From: an uncultured Opitutia bacterium
GTDB lineage: Bacteria; Verrucomicrobiota; Verrucomicrobiia; Opitutales; Puniceicoccaceae
Direction of reading: 5' to 3'
Assembly (NCBI GenBank): GCA_913056175.1
Contig: CAJXLM010000003.1
Coordinates: 29,509 to 93,508 of the forward strand
Length of the DNA stretch: 64,000 nucleotides
Of the stretch, positions 1 to 8,454 are shown piece after piece (the first letter of the stretch is position 1; every line of letters starts with the position of its first letter). A model generated the notes under the pieces. That model was given only the letters and a program-made list of their open reading frames with translations, did not search any database and was not told the origin of the DNA. The position numbers and the translations under genes are program-made.

Positions 1-6
1 TGATCC

Positions 7-840
7 CTACTTCACCGCCCCCATCGTAAGACCGCGGACGAGTTGCTTGGAGGCGATCAGTGCGAAAATGATCACGGGAATGACGATGAGGGTCGAGGTC
101 GCCATGATTTTCCCGTAGGGCAGGTTGTAGCCCTCCATGAAGCTGACGGCCATCGCCGGGGCGGTCTTCGCGTCGTTCCGGGTAAGCACGATCGCATACA
201 GCAACTCATTCCACGAGAAGATAAAGGAAAAAATCGCGCTGACCGCGACTCCCGGCATGGCCAGGGGCAGGCAGATCGACCGGAAGATCCGGAAGGGGGA
301 GGCCCCCTCGAGGACGGCCGCCTCGTCCAGCTCCCGGGGAATCGAACGGAACTGGTCGGTACAGATCCAGATGACAATGGGCAGGTTGAACGTCAGGTAG
401 ATGAGGATCAGCGAGATCCGCGTGTCGAGCAGCCCGAGCGAGCGGGCGATGAGGAAGAGGGGGAGAGCCAGGACGATGGGCGAGACCATCCGGTTCGTGA
501 TGAACCAGAACCAGAGATGCTTCTTCCCCCGGAACTCGAAGCGGGCCAGGGCGAAGGCCGCCGGGGTTCCCAGCCCGAGGGCGAGAATCGTCGTCCCCAC
601 CGCCACGATCAGGGAGTTGATCATGGTGAAGCCGACCCCATCCTCGAAGAGGACTTCCCGATAATTCTCCAAGGTCGGCTGAAAAATCCAGACCGGCGGG
701 GACTCGAGGGCGACGACCTGGGTCTTCAGGCTGGTCGTCACCATCCAGTAGAAGGGAAAGACGCAGAAAAGGAGAATGGCGAGCAGGAGGAGGATTTGTC
801 CCCCCAGGGATCGCTTCGGTCCGACGGTACGCCTGGCCAT
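7..840 (-). CDS. Carbohydrate ABC transporter permease, MalG type
   Basis: Inner-membrane permease of a sugar or polyol importer (277 aa). An N-terminal membrane segment lies near residues 13-35. The permease EAA loop is clear: DEAAVLEGASPFRIF followed by CLPLAMPG, which is where the ATPase docks. The reading frame is open far upstream of the chosen start, but that part is an antisense shadow of the preceding permease gene. The ATG at 840 gives the normal family length and a normal MARRTVG N-terminus. It is the last gene of a minus-strand set (binding protein, MalF-type, MalG-type). The substrate cannot be read from the sequence; neighbouring glycerol-phosphate genes suggest a polyol or glycerol derivative. 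Confidence 0.92.
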   Translation of the reverse strand: MARRTVGPKRSLGGQILLLLAILLFCVFPFYWMVTTSLKTQVVALESPPVWIFQPTLENYREVLFEDGVGFTMINSLIVAVGTTILALGLGTPAAFALARFEFRGKKHLWFWFITNRMVSPIVLALPLFLIARSLGLLDTRISLILIYLTFNLPIVIWICTDQFRSIPRELDEAAVLEGASPFRIFRSICLPLAMPGVAVSAIFSFIFSWNELLYAIVLTRNDAKTAPAMAVSFMEGYNLPYGKIMATSTLIVIPVIIFALIASKQLVRGLTMGAVK

Positions 841-860
841 GGGATGAATCGGGGCCCCCG

Positions 861-1739
861 TTACTGCACCTCCCGGTAGAAGAACCGGATGTACAGCTGG
901 CTGAGGACAATGGTGAGGATGAGGAGAAGGATGGCCTGCGCGGAGGCGAGGCCCTGGTCGAAGGCCCGGAAACCGGTCCGCTCGATGAGCAGGGAGATGA
1001 ACTCGGTAGCCGCTCCCGGCCCACCCCGCGTGAGGGTGAAGACCATGTCGAAGAGCTTGAGCGTGTCCGCGGTGCGCAGGATGAGCACCGCCACGAGACC
1101 GGGCACGAGGAAGGGCAACTGCACGTGCCGGAGGATGCGCCACCACTTGCGGGTCTCCAGCCGGGCCGCCTCCTCGATCTCCCCGGGCACGGTGGTCAGC
1201 CCGGCCAGCAGCACGAGGGCGACGAAGGGCGTCCACTGCCAGACGTCCCAGAAGATTACGGTAAGAAAGGCGTTCGTCGGGTCCCCGATCCAATTGACCG
1301 GCTCCGCTCCGAAGAAGCCGAAGAACTGGTTCACCACCCCGTATTTGATGTTGAACATCACCTGCCCGAGCAAACCGACCACCGCGTAGGTGGTCGCCAT
1401 GGGGAGGACGAGACTCAACCGGGTGAGGGTGCGCAGAAAACCGACCCCGGGCTGGTGAAGCAGGAGCGCGATCACCAGCCCGAAGCCGATCTGCAGGGGG
1501 AGGACGATCCCGAGGAGGAGAAGGGTCCTCCCGAGGGCGTCCCAGAAGGCGTCGCTGGTCAGTACGCTGGCGTAGTTCGCCAGCCCGATGAACTCGACGT
1601 CCTTGAGGTCAATCAGATTGAAGTAGTGGAGGGAGGTCCACACCGCGTAGACGAGCGGGGCGATCCCGATCACCGCGAGGGCGAGGACGGCGGGGCCCAG
1701 AAAGGCCCAGACAATCCGGGGGGAAGTGCGCCGGTTCAC
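861..1739 (-). CDS. Carbohydrate ABC transporter permease, MalF type
   Basis: Second inner-membrane subunit of the importer (292 aa), with about six hydrophobic segments, the first at residues 10-35. The cytoplasmic coupling loop reads EEAARLETRKWWRILRHVQ then LPFLVPG. The glycine usually found in the EAA motif is replaced here. The start is GTG at 1739, giving VNRRTSPR before the first membrane span. It lies 20 bp upstream of the MalG-type gene and 45 bp downstream of the binding-protein gene, so the three are probably one transcript. Confidence 0.92.
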   Translation of the reverse strand: MNRRTSPRIVWAFLGPAVLALAVIGIAPLVYAVWTSLHYFNLIDLKDVEFIGLANYASVLTSDAFWDALGRTLLLLGIVLPLQIGFGLVIALLLHQPGVGFLRTLTRLSLVLPMATTYAVVGLLGQVMFNIKYGVVNQFFGFFGAEPVNWIGDPTNAFLTVIFWDVWQWTPFVALVLLAGLTTVPGEIEEAARLETRKWWRILRHVQLPFLVPGLVAVLILRTADTLKLFDMVFTLTRGGPGAATEFISLLIERTGFRAFDQGLASAQAILLLILTIVLSQLYIRFFYREVQ

Positions 1740-1784
1740 GCGTCGACCTGCGGTGTGGACCCGATTCCCGAGAGAGCCGCCGTC

Positions 1785-3131
1785 CTACTGGGCCAGCGGC
1801 TTCTCGCCGTCGTAGTAGCCGGCTTTTTCGAGGACGGCCTCCATCTCTTCGCCGATCCGGTTGGCCCCTTCCTCCACGGTGAGCTCCCCGAGCATGATCC
1901 GGGTCCCGTGGACCTGGACGATCTCGGAGATCTCCGGCCACTCGGCGAAGCGGGGGCGGAACTCCGGCACGCCTTCCTGCCAGCTCTCCACGAGCGCCGG
2001 GACGAAGGTGTACTCCTCGGCCACACCGGGCTCCTCGTAGACCGCCTCAATGGCCGGAACGCCCCCGCGGTCGAGGTACTCGCGGGCATTCTCTTCCCCG
2101 GTGATCCACTGGATGAAGAGCCAGGCGGCTGCCTGCTCCTTCTCGGAGGCCTGGCTCGTCACGGCCAGGGAGAATCCGCCGAGGGCCGGCTTGCGCCCGG
2201 CCGGTCCCGCCGGCTCCGGCGCCACCGCCAGACAGTCCGCGATCTTCGAGGTCTCCGGATTCGCCAGCGAGGAGTAGAAGGCCGACCACTCCGTGATCAT
2301 GGCCACGTCTCCCTGCGCCAGTCCGTTCACCGTTTCCGCGTGGTCGTAGGAGACAATCCCGTCGGGCATGTATTCCATAAGGTCCTGCCGGAACTCCAGG
2401 CCCCGCAGGGAACCCTCCGAGTCGAGGTTCGAGCGGAAGTTCTCGTCGAGGAAGGAACCCCCGAACGGCCAGATCATCCGTGCGAAACTGTCCGCGCTCT
2501 GGGTCTCGTTGCGCTTCGACTGCAGGGCGAAGGCGTGTTGGCCGTCCCCGGTGAGGGCCGGCGCGTAGACCTCCAGAAGCTCGGTCCAGGTCTCCGGCGG
2601 ACCGTCGAAGCCGGCCTCCTCGAGCATGCACTCATTGTAGAAGAGCAGGCCGCTGTAGTTGTCGAAGGGGATGCCGTAGGTGACCCCGTTCCAACTCCCG
2701 AAGGCGTCCACGAGCAGCGGGAAGAAGTCGTCCAGCTGGAAGTTCGGGTTGTGCAGCGCCGGGTCGTCCATGAACTTCGACACCGGCTCGATCCAGCCGT
2801 TCTCCGCGTAGTTCCCGATCCAGACGAGGTCGATCAGCGCGATGTCCAGATCGCCCCCCGCGACAAAGTCCCGGACCTGCTGGCCAAGGGCGTTCTCGTA
2901 GGGAACCTCGGTGATGTTGATGTTGATGCCGGTCTTCTCCTCGAATTCGGGAATCATCTGCTTGGCCGCCTCGTAGCCGGGGCGGAGGAGGAAGATGACA
3001 TCCACGGTGGTCCCGGAGTAAGGCTGCGCCGCCTCCTCGAGGGACCATGCCTCGGCACGGGGGGCCAGGCCGAGGGTGAGGGCGCCCGCGAGCACAGCCG
3101 CGGCCACCGAACGATACGTTCGTTTTCTCAT
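1785..3131 (-). CDS. ABC transporter sugar-binding protein
   Basis: Periplasmic solute-binding protein (448 aa) that delivers substrate to the two downstream permeases. The ATG at 3131 was chosen because it starts a textbook signal peptide of about 28 residues: basic MRKRTYR, a hydrophobic AAAVLAGALTLGLA core, and a cleavage site near AEA-WS. The mature protein has the bacterial extracellular binding protein 1 pattern, for example VIFLLRPGYEAAKQMIPEFE and FSLAVTSQASEKEQAAAWLF. It is divergent from the ATPase gene, with 175 bp between them holding two dyads. Family assignment is firm; the ligand is unknown. Confidence 0.92.
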   Translation of the reverse strand: MRKRTYRSVAAAVLAGALTLGLAPRAEAWSLEEAAQPYSGTTVDVIFLLRPGYEAAKQMIPEFEEKTGININITEVPYENALGQQVRDFVAGGDLDIALIDLVWIGNYAENGWIEPVSKFMDDPALHNPNFQLDDFFPLLVDAFGSWNGVTYGIPFDNYSGLLFYNECMLEEAGFDGPPETWTELLEVYAPALTGDGQHAFALQSKRNETQSADSFARMIWPFGGSFLDENFRSNLDSEGSLRGLEFRQDLMEYMPDGIVSYDHAETVNGLAQGDVAMITEWSAFYSSLANPETSKIADCLAVAPEPAGPAGRKPALGGFSLAVTSQASEKEQAAAWLFIQWITGEENAREYLDRGGVPAIEAVYEEPGVAEEYTFVPALVESWQEGVPEFRPRFAEWPEISEIVQVHGTRIMLGELTVEEGANRIGEEMEAVLEKAGYYDGEKPLAQ

Positions 3132-3185
3132 GGTGATCAGTTGGGTTGAGGTAATGGTTGGGGGAACAAGTTCGCCGGTCGGTCG

Positions 3186-3226
3186 AAGGTTCAACCTTGA
3201 CATGCGAATGTTCGATCGCAGATACA
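3186..3226 (+). promoter_or_regulatory. Candidate promoter with two operator-like dyads
   Basis: In the divergent gap between binding protein and ATPase. AAGGTT-C-AACCTT (3186-3198) is a perfect 13-bp inverted repeat. TGCGA-N8-TCGCA (3203-3220) is a second dyad. A perfect -35 hexamer TTGACA lies at 3197-3202, with a weak -10 GATACA at 3221-3226 (18-bp spacing). A repressor bound to either dyad would cover this promoter. The sequence elements are seen directly; their function is inferred. Confidence 0.45.
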
Positions 3227-3306
3227 AAAGTTGTTTCCTCCGGCGTCAACCCTTTTCCGCCTCCCTTCCTTTCCCGCCCCACCCCGATCCCCGACCCGAC
3301 GGAGCC

Positions 3307-4377
3307 ATGGCCGAAGTAACCCTTACCTCAATCGACAAGCACTACGGCGACTTCCAGGCGCTGAAGGAGGTCAGCCTGGCCGTCCCGGACGGCTCCTTCA
3401 CGGTTTTCGTGGGGCCCTCCGGCTGCGGCAAGTCCACCCTCCTGCGGGCCATCGCCGGTCTCGAGGAGATCTCCGCGGGGTCCATCGGGATTGGCGGGCA
3501 GGACGTCACCACGGTGCCCCCCTCGGACCGCGGGGTCGGCATGGTCTTCCAGTCCTATGCCCTCTACCCGCACATGACCGTGCGGGAAAACATGGAGTTC
3601 GGCCTGAAGATCGGGGGGGAGAAAAGGGAGGTGCGGGAGCAGCGCATCGCCGAGGCGGCCCGCATCCTCCGGCTGGGGGACTACCTCGAGCGCCGTCCCT
3701 CCCAACTCTCCGGCGGCCAGCGCCAGCGGGTGGCGATTGGCCGGGCCATCGTCAAGCAGCCACGGGTCTTCCTCTTCGACGAACCCCTCTCCAACCTCGA
3801 CGCCAAGCTGCGGATCCAGATGCGGGTGGAGCTGGAGGCCCTCCACCACACCCTCGGGGCCACCATGATCTACGTGACCCACGACCAGGTGGAGGCCATG
3901 ACCATGGCCGACCAGATCGTCGTGCTCAACGAGGGGGAGATTGAGCAGGTCGGCCCCCCTCTCGAGCTCTACCACCGCCCGGCCACCCGTTTCGTGGCCG
4001 ACTTCATCGGCGCCCCCAGCATGAATTTCCTCGCGGTGGGGATGACCGGGGGCGTGGCGAGCTACCGCGGAACCCCGCTGGGGGGCACCTGGGAACTCCC
4101 CGACGGGGAGTACACCCTCGGGATCCGCCCGGAACACCTCCGCGCCGGTTCCGGAGGGGCGGAGGAGGTCCGGCTGTCCGCGACGGTCCGGGTCGTCGAA
4201 CAGCTGGGGGGCGAGACCTACCTGCACGCGGAGACCGGCCCCGGGGACAGCCTCGTCGTCCGCACCGAGGGGGATCGGGGCTCGCGGGTCGGGGAGGAGC
4301 TCGACCTCGGTCTTCCCCGGGACCGGGTCCACCTGTTCGACCGGTCGGGCGCCCGTGTGGAGGAGGGGGGTGCCTGA
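3307..4377 (+). CDS. ABC transporter ATP-binding protein, UgpC/MsmK/MalK type
   Basis: ATPase that powers the sugar or polyol importer encoded divergently (356 aa). Walker A is GPSGCGKST, the signature is LSGGQRQRVAIGRA, Walker B is VFLFDEPLSNLD, and the switch histidine is in YVTHDQVEAM. A C-terminal TOBE-type regulatory region follows from about residue 240 (FIGAPSMNF, LGIRPEHL), as in the MalK/UgpC class. The start ATG at 3307 directly precedes the first conserved strand; the longer open frame upstream is noise. Its TGA overlaps the ATG of the dehydrogenase gene (TGATG), so the two are probably translationally coupled. Confidence 0.95.
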   Translation: MAEVTLTSIDKHYGDFQALKEVSLAVPDGSFTVFVGPSGCGKSTLLRAIAGLEEISAGSIGIGGQDVTTVPPSDRGVGMVFQSYALYPHMTVRENMEFGLKIGGEKREVREQRIAEAARILRLGDYLERRPSQLSGGQRQRVAIGRAIVKQPRVFLFDEPLSNLDAKLRIQMRVELEALHHTLGATMIYVTHDQVEAMTMADQIVVLNEGEIEQVGPPLELYHRPATRFVADFIGAPSMNFLAVGMTGGVASYRGTPLGGTWELPDGEYTLGIRPEHLRAGSGGAEEVRLSATVRVVEQLGGETYLHAETGPGDSLVVRTEGDRGSRVGEELDLGLPRDRVHLFDRSGARVEEGGA

Positions 4378-5729
4378 TGGACACGGCGCCGGCTCCCTTC
4401 CCCTCCAGCCGCGAACGGCTCGCCGGGGCCGTCCAGGAATCGGCCACCGTGGCCGAGGTTCGGGTGGGCCGGAACCTGCTCGAGGAGCTGCCCGCCTTCC
4501 TCCGCGCGCACGGCGCGGACGGCTCGGTCTGCCTCTTCGCGGACGGCAACACGTGGAAGGCGGCCGGCGAACGCGCGGCCGGGATCCTCGACCGGGCCGG
4601 GTGGCAGTGCACACCCTTCATCCTGCCCGGCCGCCCCCGGGTGAGCCCGGACCGGCGCACCGGCGATGAGCTCCGCGCCTTTCTCGCCGGTCGCGAGCAC
4701 TACCTCGTTGCCGTCGGCTCGGGGGTCCTCAACGACCTCGCCAAGTACGCCGCCTTTCAGCTGGAACGACCCTACGCGGTCATCGCCACGGCGGCCTCCA
4801 TGGATGGCTACACCTCAGCGGGATCCCCCCTCTCCGAGGACGGCTTCAAGATCACCCTGCCCTGCCGTCCGGCCCGGGCCGTCCTCGGGGATCTCGGCAT
4901 TCTCGCGGAGGCGCCCGCGGAGATGAATGGCTGGGGCTTCGGCGACCTTGCCGGCAAGCTTCCCGCCGGGGCCGACTGGATCCTCGCGGACGGTCTCGGA
5001 GTCGAGGCGGTCGACCCGATCGCCTGGGCCCTCGTGCAGGAGGACCTTCCCCGGCAACTCTCCCGGCCCGCCGCGTTGGCCACGGGCGATCCGGAGGCCG
5101 TCGGGGAACTCTTCTGCGGGCTCAACCTCGTCGGGCTGGCCATGGAAAGGCACGGCAGCTCCCGCCCCGCCTCCGGTGCCGACCACCAGATCGCCCACCT
5201 CTGGGAAATGGAAGGTCTCTCCCTCGGTGGGGAAAAGGTCAGCCACGGGGCCTGTGTTTCCGTGGCCACCGTGGCCATGCTCCGGCTCTACCGGTGGTGG
5301 CTCGCCCGGGATCCGCGAGAGGCCCCCCCCACGGAGAGAACCACTCCCCCGGCCTCCGCGGAGAGCGAATTCGCCCTCCTGCGCTCCCTCCTTCCCCACC
5401 CGACCATTGCCGCCCGTGCCGAGCGGGAATTCACCCCCAAGCTACTCTCCCCCGGGCAGCGGGAGGAACGGCTCACCCTCCTCCGGCGGGAGGGGGCCGC
5501 CCTGCAGGGTCGGGTCGCCGACCACCTCGACCGCATCGCCGACCTCCCCGACCGCCTCGCCCGGGCCGGCGCCCCGATTCGTCCCGACCAGATTGGCATC
5601 GACGGCGAGCGTCTCCGGCGCTCCGCGCGGGCGGCCCGCTTCCTCCGCTCCCGCTATACCCTCCTCGACCTTCTCGCCGAGACGGGCCAGCTGGACCGGG
5701 CCATCGACGAATCCCTCGGCGACGATTAG
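4377..5729 (+). CDS. egsA: sn-glycerol-1-phosphate dehydrogenase (AraM/EgsA family)
   Basis: Interconverts dihydroxyacetone phosphate and sn-glycerol 1-phosphate with NAD(P)H; an iron-containing-alcohol-dehydrogenase fold (450 aa). The nucleotide loop is GSGVLNDLAKYAA, followed by the family motif ATAASMDGYTS. Probable metal ligands are the Asp of GDLAGKLPAGADW and the histidines of SRPASGADHQIAHLWE and KVSHGACVSVATV. In bacteria this family is best known from the Bacillus subtilis araM locus and is otherwise an archaeal lipid enzyme. It overlaps the upstream ATPase by one base and is followed by a HAD phosphatase. This suggests uptake and catabolism or synthesis of a glycerol-phosphate-type compound. 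Confidence 0.88.
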   Translation: MDTAPAPFPSSRERLAGAVQESATVAEVRVGRNLLEELPAFLRAHGADGSVCLFADGNTWKAAGERAAGILDRAGWQCTPFILPGRPRVSPDRRTGDELRAFLAGREHYLVAVGSGVLNDLAKYAAFQLERPYAVIATAASMDGYTSAGSPLSEDGFKITLPCRPARAVLGDLGILAEAPAEMNGWGFGDLAGKLPAGADWILADGLGVEAVDPIAWALVQEDLPRQLSRPAALATGDPEAVGELFCGLNLVGLAMERHGSSRPASGADHQIAHLWEMEGLSLGGEKVSHGACVSVATVAMLRLYRWWLARDPREAPPTERTTPPASAESEFALLRSLLPHPTIAARAEREFTPKLLSPGQREERLTLLRREGAALQGRVADHLDRIADLPDRLARAGAPIRPDQIGIDGERLRRSARAARFLRSRYTLLDLLAETGQLDRAIDESLGDD

Positions 5730-5738
5730 CCCTCCCCC

Positions 5739-6659
5739 ATGGAACTCTTCCGCCAGCATCCCGGGCCCATCGACACGGCCACCGCCTTTGCCGGCTATGA
5801 GGTCGCCCGGCACCGCCTGCCCGCCGCCGTCTCTCCCGCCTCCACCGGGCGGGCCCGCCACCTCGGCGACCTCGTCGACCGCTACGACGCCTTCCTCCTC
5901 GACGGCTACGGTGTCCTCAACCGGGGGGACCAGCCGGTCCCCGGTGCCGTCGAACGACTTGCCCAGTTGCGTGCCGCCGGCCGGAAGATTGTCGTCCTCA
6001 CCAACGGGGCGACGCCCACCGCGGAGGCCGCCCGGGCCAAGTACCGCGCCCTCGGGTTCGCCTTGGCGCCGGAGGAATTGGTGGCCAGCCGCGAGATTGC
6101 CAGCCTGCACCTGCGGGGAATCCTGCCCTCCGGCACCTGGGCCGCCATCGCCGGGGAGGGGGACTCGTTCCCCGATCTCTCCGTCCCCCTCGAGGACCTC
6201 CAGAAAAACCCGGGGCTGCTCGCCACCGCCGACGCCTTCCTCTTCCTCTCCAGCGACCGCTGGAACTGGTCCTGGCAGGACCGACTCGTCGAGGCCCTGC
6301 GGGCCCGGCCACGGCCGGTGGTCGTCGCCAATCCCGACCTGGTGGCCCCCCGCGAGGACTGGCTCTCCGTGGAGCCGGGGACCTACGCCCACCACCTCGC
6401 CGATGAGTGCGGGATCGAGCCCCGCTTTTTCGGCAAGCCCTTCGCCGAGGCCTTCACCATCGCCATGGCCCGCACCGGGATCCCCCCCCACCGTACGGTC
6501 ATGGTCGGCGACACCCTCCACACGGATGTCCTCGGGGGCACTGCCGCCGGTTGCGACACGGTCCTCGTGGCCGACCATGGACTCTTCGCCGGGCTCGACC
6601 CGGAGCCCTTCATCGAGCGCTCCGGCCTCCGCCCCCACTGGATTGTCCCGACGACCTAG
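5739..6659 (+). CDS. HAD superfamily class IIA hydrolase (NagD-like)
   Basis: Predicted cytoplasmic phosphatase (306 aa), 9 bp after the glycerol-1-phosphate dehydrogenase gene. HAD motif I is LLDGYGVLNRG (nucleophile D55), motif II LTNGATP, motif III lysine in FFGKPFAEAF, and motif IV MVGDTLHTDVLGG. The residue two after the nucleophile, normally the acid/base Asp, is Tyr57. Related class IIA proteins with DVWGVL have the same departure. About 40 extra N-terminal residues precede the core. A glycerol 1-phosphate or sugar-phosphate substrate fits the neighbours, but this is inferred. Its TAG overlaps the modC stop on the other strand. Confidence 0.85.
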   Translation: MELFRQHPGPIDTATAFAGYEVARHRLPAAVSPASTGRARHLGDLVDRYDAFLLDGYGVLNRGDQPVPGAVERLAQLRAAGRKIVVLTNGATPTAEAARAKYRALGFALAPEELVASREIASLHLRGILPSGTWAAIAGEGDSFPDLSVPLEDLQKNPGLLATADAFLFLSSDRWNWSWQDRLVEALRARPRPVVVANPDLVAPREDWLSVEPGTYAHHLADECGIEPRFFGKPFAEAFTIAMARTGIPPHRTVMVGDTLHTDVLGGTAAGCDTVLVADHGLFAGLDPEPFIERSGLRPHWIVPTT

Positions 6660-7771
6660 GGCCGCTCTTCCGGGGCGGGCGGTGCTGCCGGCCCCGGGGC
6701 CTTGCCCACGCCGCCCGGCAGCACCCTGAGCCGGTGCAGCTGTACGCGCACCGGATCACCGGGACGGAGAGGGTGGGTCTCGAGGAAAGCCTTCGGCACG
6801 GGAACGGGAAGCACCTCCCCGGCGAGGCGGACCCGCACCCGCGCGGTGGTTGCCCCCGGCTCCTCCAGCGACTCGACCGTCCCGTCCAGCAGGTGGTCCA
6901 CACTGCTGCGCGCCCCCTCGCCCACGAGGAGGCTCGTTTCCTCCGGCCGGAGGAGGAAGCGTACGGCCTCCCGTCCGCGCACCTCCCCCTCCGGCAGGAG
7001 GACCGGGCCCCATTCGGTGAGGAAGGTGGCCTCCCCCCCCGCGGCACCCGCGGCCCGGCGGCGACCCCGGAGCACCACCGCCCCGGAACCTTTCCCGCCC
7101 TCGAGCCACCCGGCCATGGCGGCGACGGAACCACTCGCGCGAATCCTCCCGTCTTCCAACAGGAAGATCTCGTCGGCGAGGGCGAGCATCTCCTCCGGGG
7201 AATGGCTCACATGGAGCACGGGGATCCGCAGGCTCTCCTGCAAGCCGGCGAGCAGGGGCAGGATCTCGTCCTTGCGGGGCGCATCCAGGGAGGCGAGGGG
7301 CTCGTCGAGGAGGAGCAGGTGCGGCCGGGAGGCCAGCGCCCGGGCCATGGCCACGCGCTGCTGCTCGCCGAGCGAGAGCTGCCCGGGAAAACGGTCGAGG
7401 AGGGATTCGATCCCGAGGACCGCCAGAACCTGCTCCCGGGGGAGGGCCCAGCCCCCCCTGCCCGCCCGGCGCTCCGCGTAGGCGAGATTCCCCCGCACGC
7501 GGAGGTGGGGGAAGAGACTCGGCTCCTGGAAGACGAACCCGACCCGGCGGCGGTGGGGCGGAAGAAAGCGGGACCCGTCCTGCCAGGTCTCCCCTCCCAC
7601 CTCCACCCTTCCCCGCGCCCCCCTCTCCAATCCGGCGATCGCGCGGAGGAGGGTGGTCTTGCCGCTCCCGGAGGGGCCGAAGAGACCGGAGACCCCCCGC
7701 CCCGGGAAGCCGGTGTCCACCTCCAGGCGGAAGCCCGGCCGCTCGAGGACCAGCTGCACCCGCACGCTCAT
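6656..7771 (-). CDS. modC: Molybdate ABC transporter ATP-binding protein
   Basis: ATPase of the molybdate importer (371 aa). Walker A is GPSGSGKTT, the signature LSLGEQQRVAMARAL, and Walker B LLLLDEPLASLD. A C-terminal molybdate-binding (Mop/TOBE) region spans about residues 290-355, beginning SSVDHLLDGTVESLEEPGA. ATG at 7771. It overlaps modB by 4 bp and is last in a modABC set. The mod genes imply molybdoenzymes elsewhere in the genome. Confidence 0.93.
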   Translation of the reverse strand: MSVRVQLVLERPGFRLEVDTGFPGRGVSGLFGPSGSGKTTLLRAIAGLERGARGRVEVGGETWQDGSRFLPPHRRRVGFVFQEPSLFPHLRVRGNLAYAERRAGRGGWALPREQVLAVLGIESLLDRFPGQLSLGEQQRVAMARALASRPHLLLLDEPLASLDAPRKDEILPLLAGLQESLRIPVLHVSHSPEEMLALADEIFLLEDGRIRASGSVAAMAGWLEGGKGSGAVVLRGRRRAAGAAGGEATFLTEWGPVLLPEGEVRGREAVRFLLRPEETSLLVGEGARSSVDHLLDGTVESLEEPGATTARVRVRLAGEVLPVPVPKAFLETHPLRPGDPVRVQLHRLRVLPGGVGKAPGPAAPPAPEERP

Positions 7772-8454
7772 GGCCCCACCCGCTCCCGCCGACCGCGCCC
7801 GCCCCAGCCGTAGACCACGAGCAGCAGGAACAGGGAAAGCCCGAGGAGGACGGCCGAGAGGATCCCCGCCTTGCCGTACTCCAGGGTTTCTACGTGGTCA
7901 TAGATCGCGATGGAGGCCACCCGGGTCTCCCCGGGCAGGTTTCCCCCGATGAGGAGGACGACCCCGAACTCGCCGAGGGTGTGGGCAAAACCGAGAACGG
8001 CCGCCGTGAGGAAGCCGCGCCGGGCGAGGGGCACGGCCACGGTGAGAAAGCGGTCCCGGGGACCCGCCCCCAGCGTCGCGGCGACTTCGAGGGGCCGGCC
8101 TCCCACCCCGTGAAAGGCGGTCTGCAGGGGTTGCACGACGAAGGGCAGGGAGTAGAGCATCGAACCGATCACGAGGCCCTCGAAGGTGAAGGCGAGGGAG
8201 CGGCCGCCGAGGGCCTCCAGCAATCCGCCCACCGGACCCCGCGGGCCGAGAGCCACCAGCAGGTAGAACCCGAGCACCGTGGGGGGGAGGACGAGAGGCA
8301 GGGCCACCACCGCTTCCACGAGGAAGCGCCCCCGCCAGGAGGTGCGGGCCAGCCACCAGGCCAAGGGGGTGCCCACAAGGAGGAGAAGGACCACGGTCAC
8401 GGCGGCCAGCCGCAGCGAGAGGCCAAGGGCGACCCAGTCACCGGACTCGCTCAT
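7768..8454 (-). CDS. modB: Molybdate ABC transporter permease
   Basis: Inner-membrane permease (228 aa) with about five hydrophobic segments and the coupling motif LEVAATLGAGPRDRFLTVA. The conserved stretch GFAHTLGEFGVVLLIGG is diagnostic of ModB. The frame stays open to 8892, but the ATG at 8454 gives the normal ModB length and overlaps the modA stop by 4 bp (ATGA). It also overlaps modC by 4 bp, so all three genes should be translationally coupled. Confidence 0.93.
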   Translation of the reverse strand: MSESGDWVALGLSLRLAAVTVVLLLLVGTPLAWWLARTSWRGRFLVEAVVALPLVLPPTVLGFYLLVALGPRGPVGGLLEALGGRSLAFTFEGLVIGSMLYSLPFVVQPLQTAFHGVGGRPLEVAATLGAGPRDRFLTVAVPLARRGFLTAAVLGFAHTLGEFGVVLLIGGNLPGETRVASIAIYDHVETLEYGKAGILSAVLLGLSLFLLLVVYGWGGRGRRERVGP

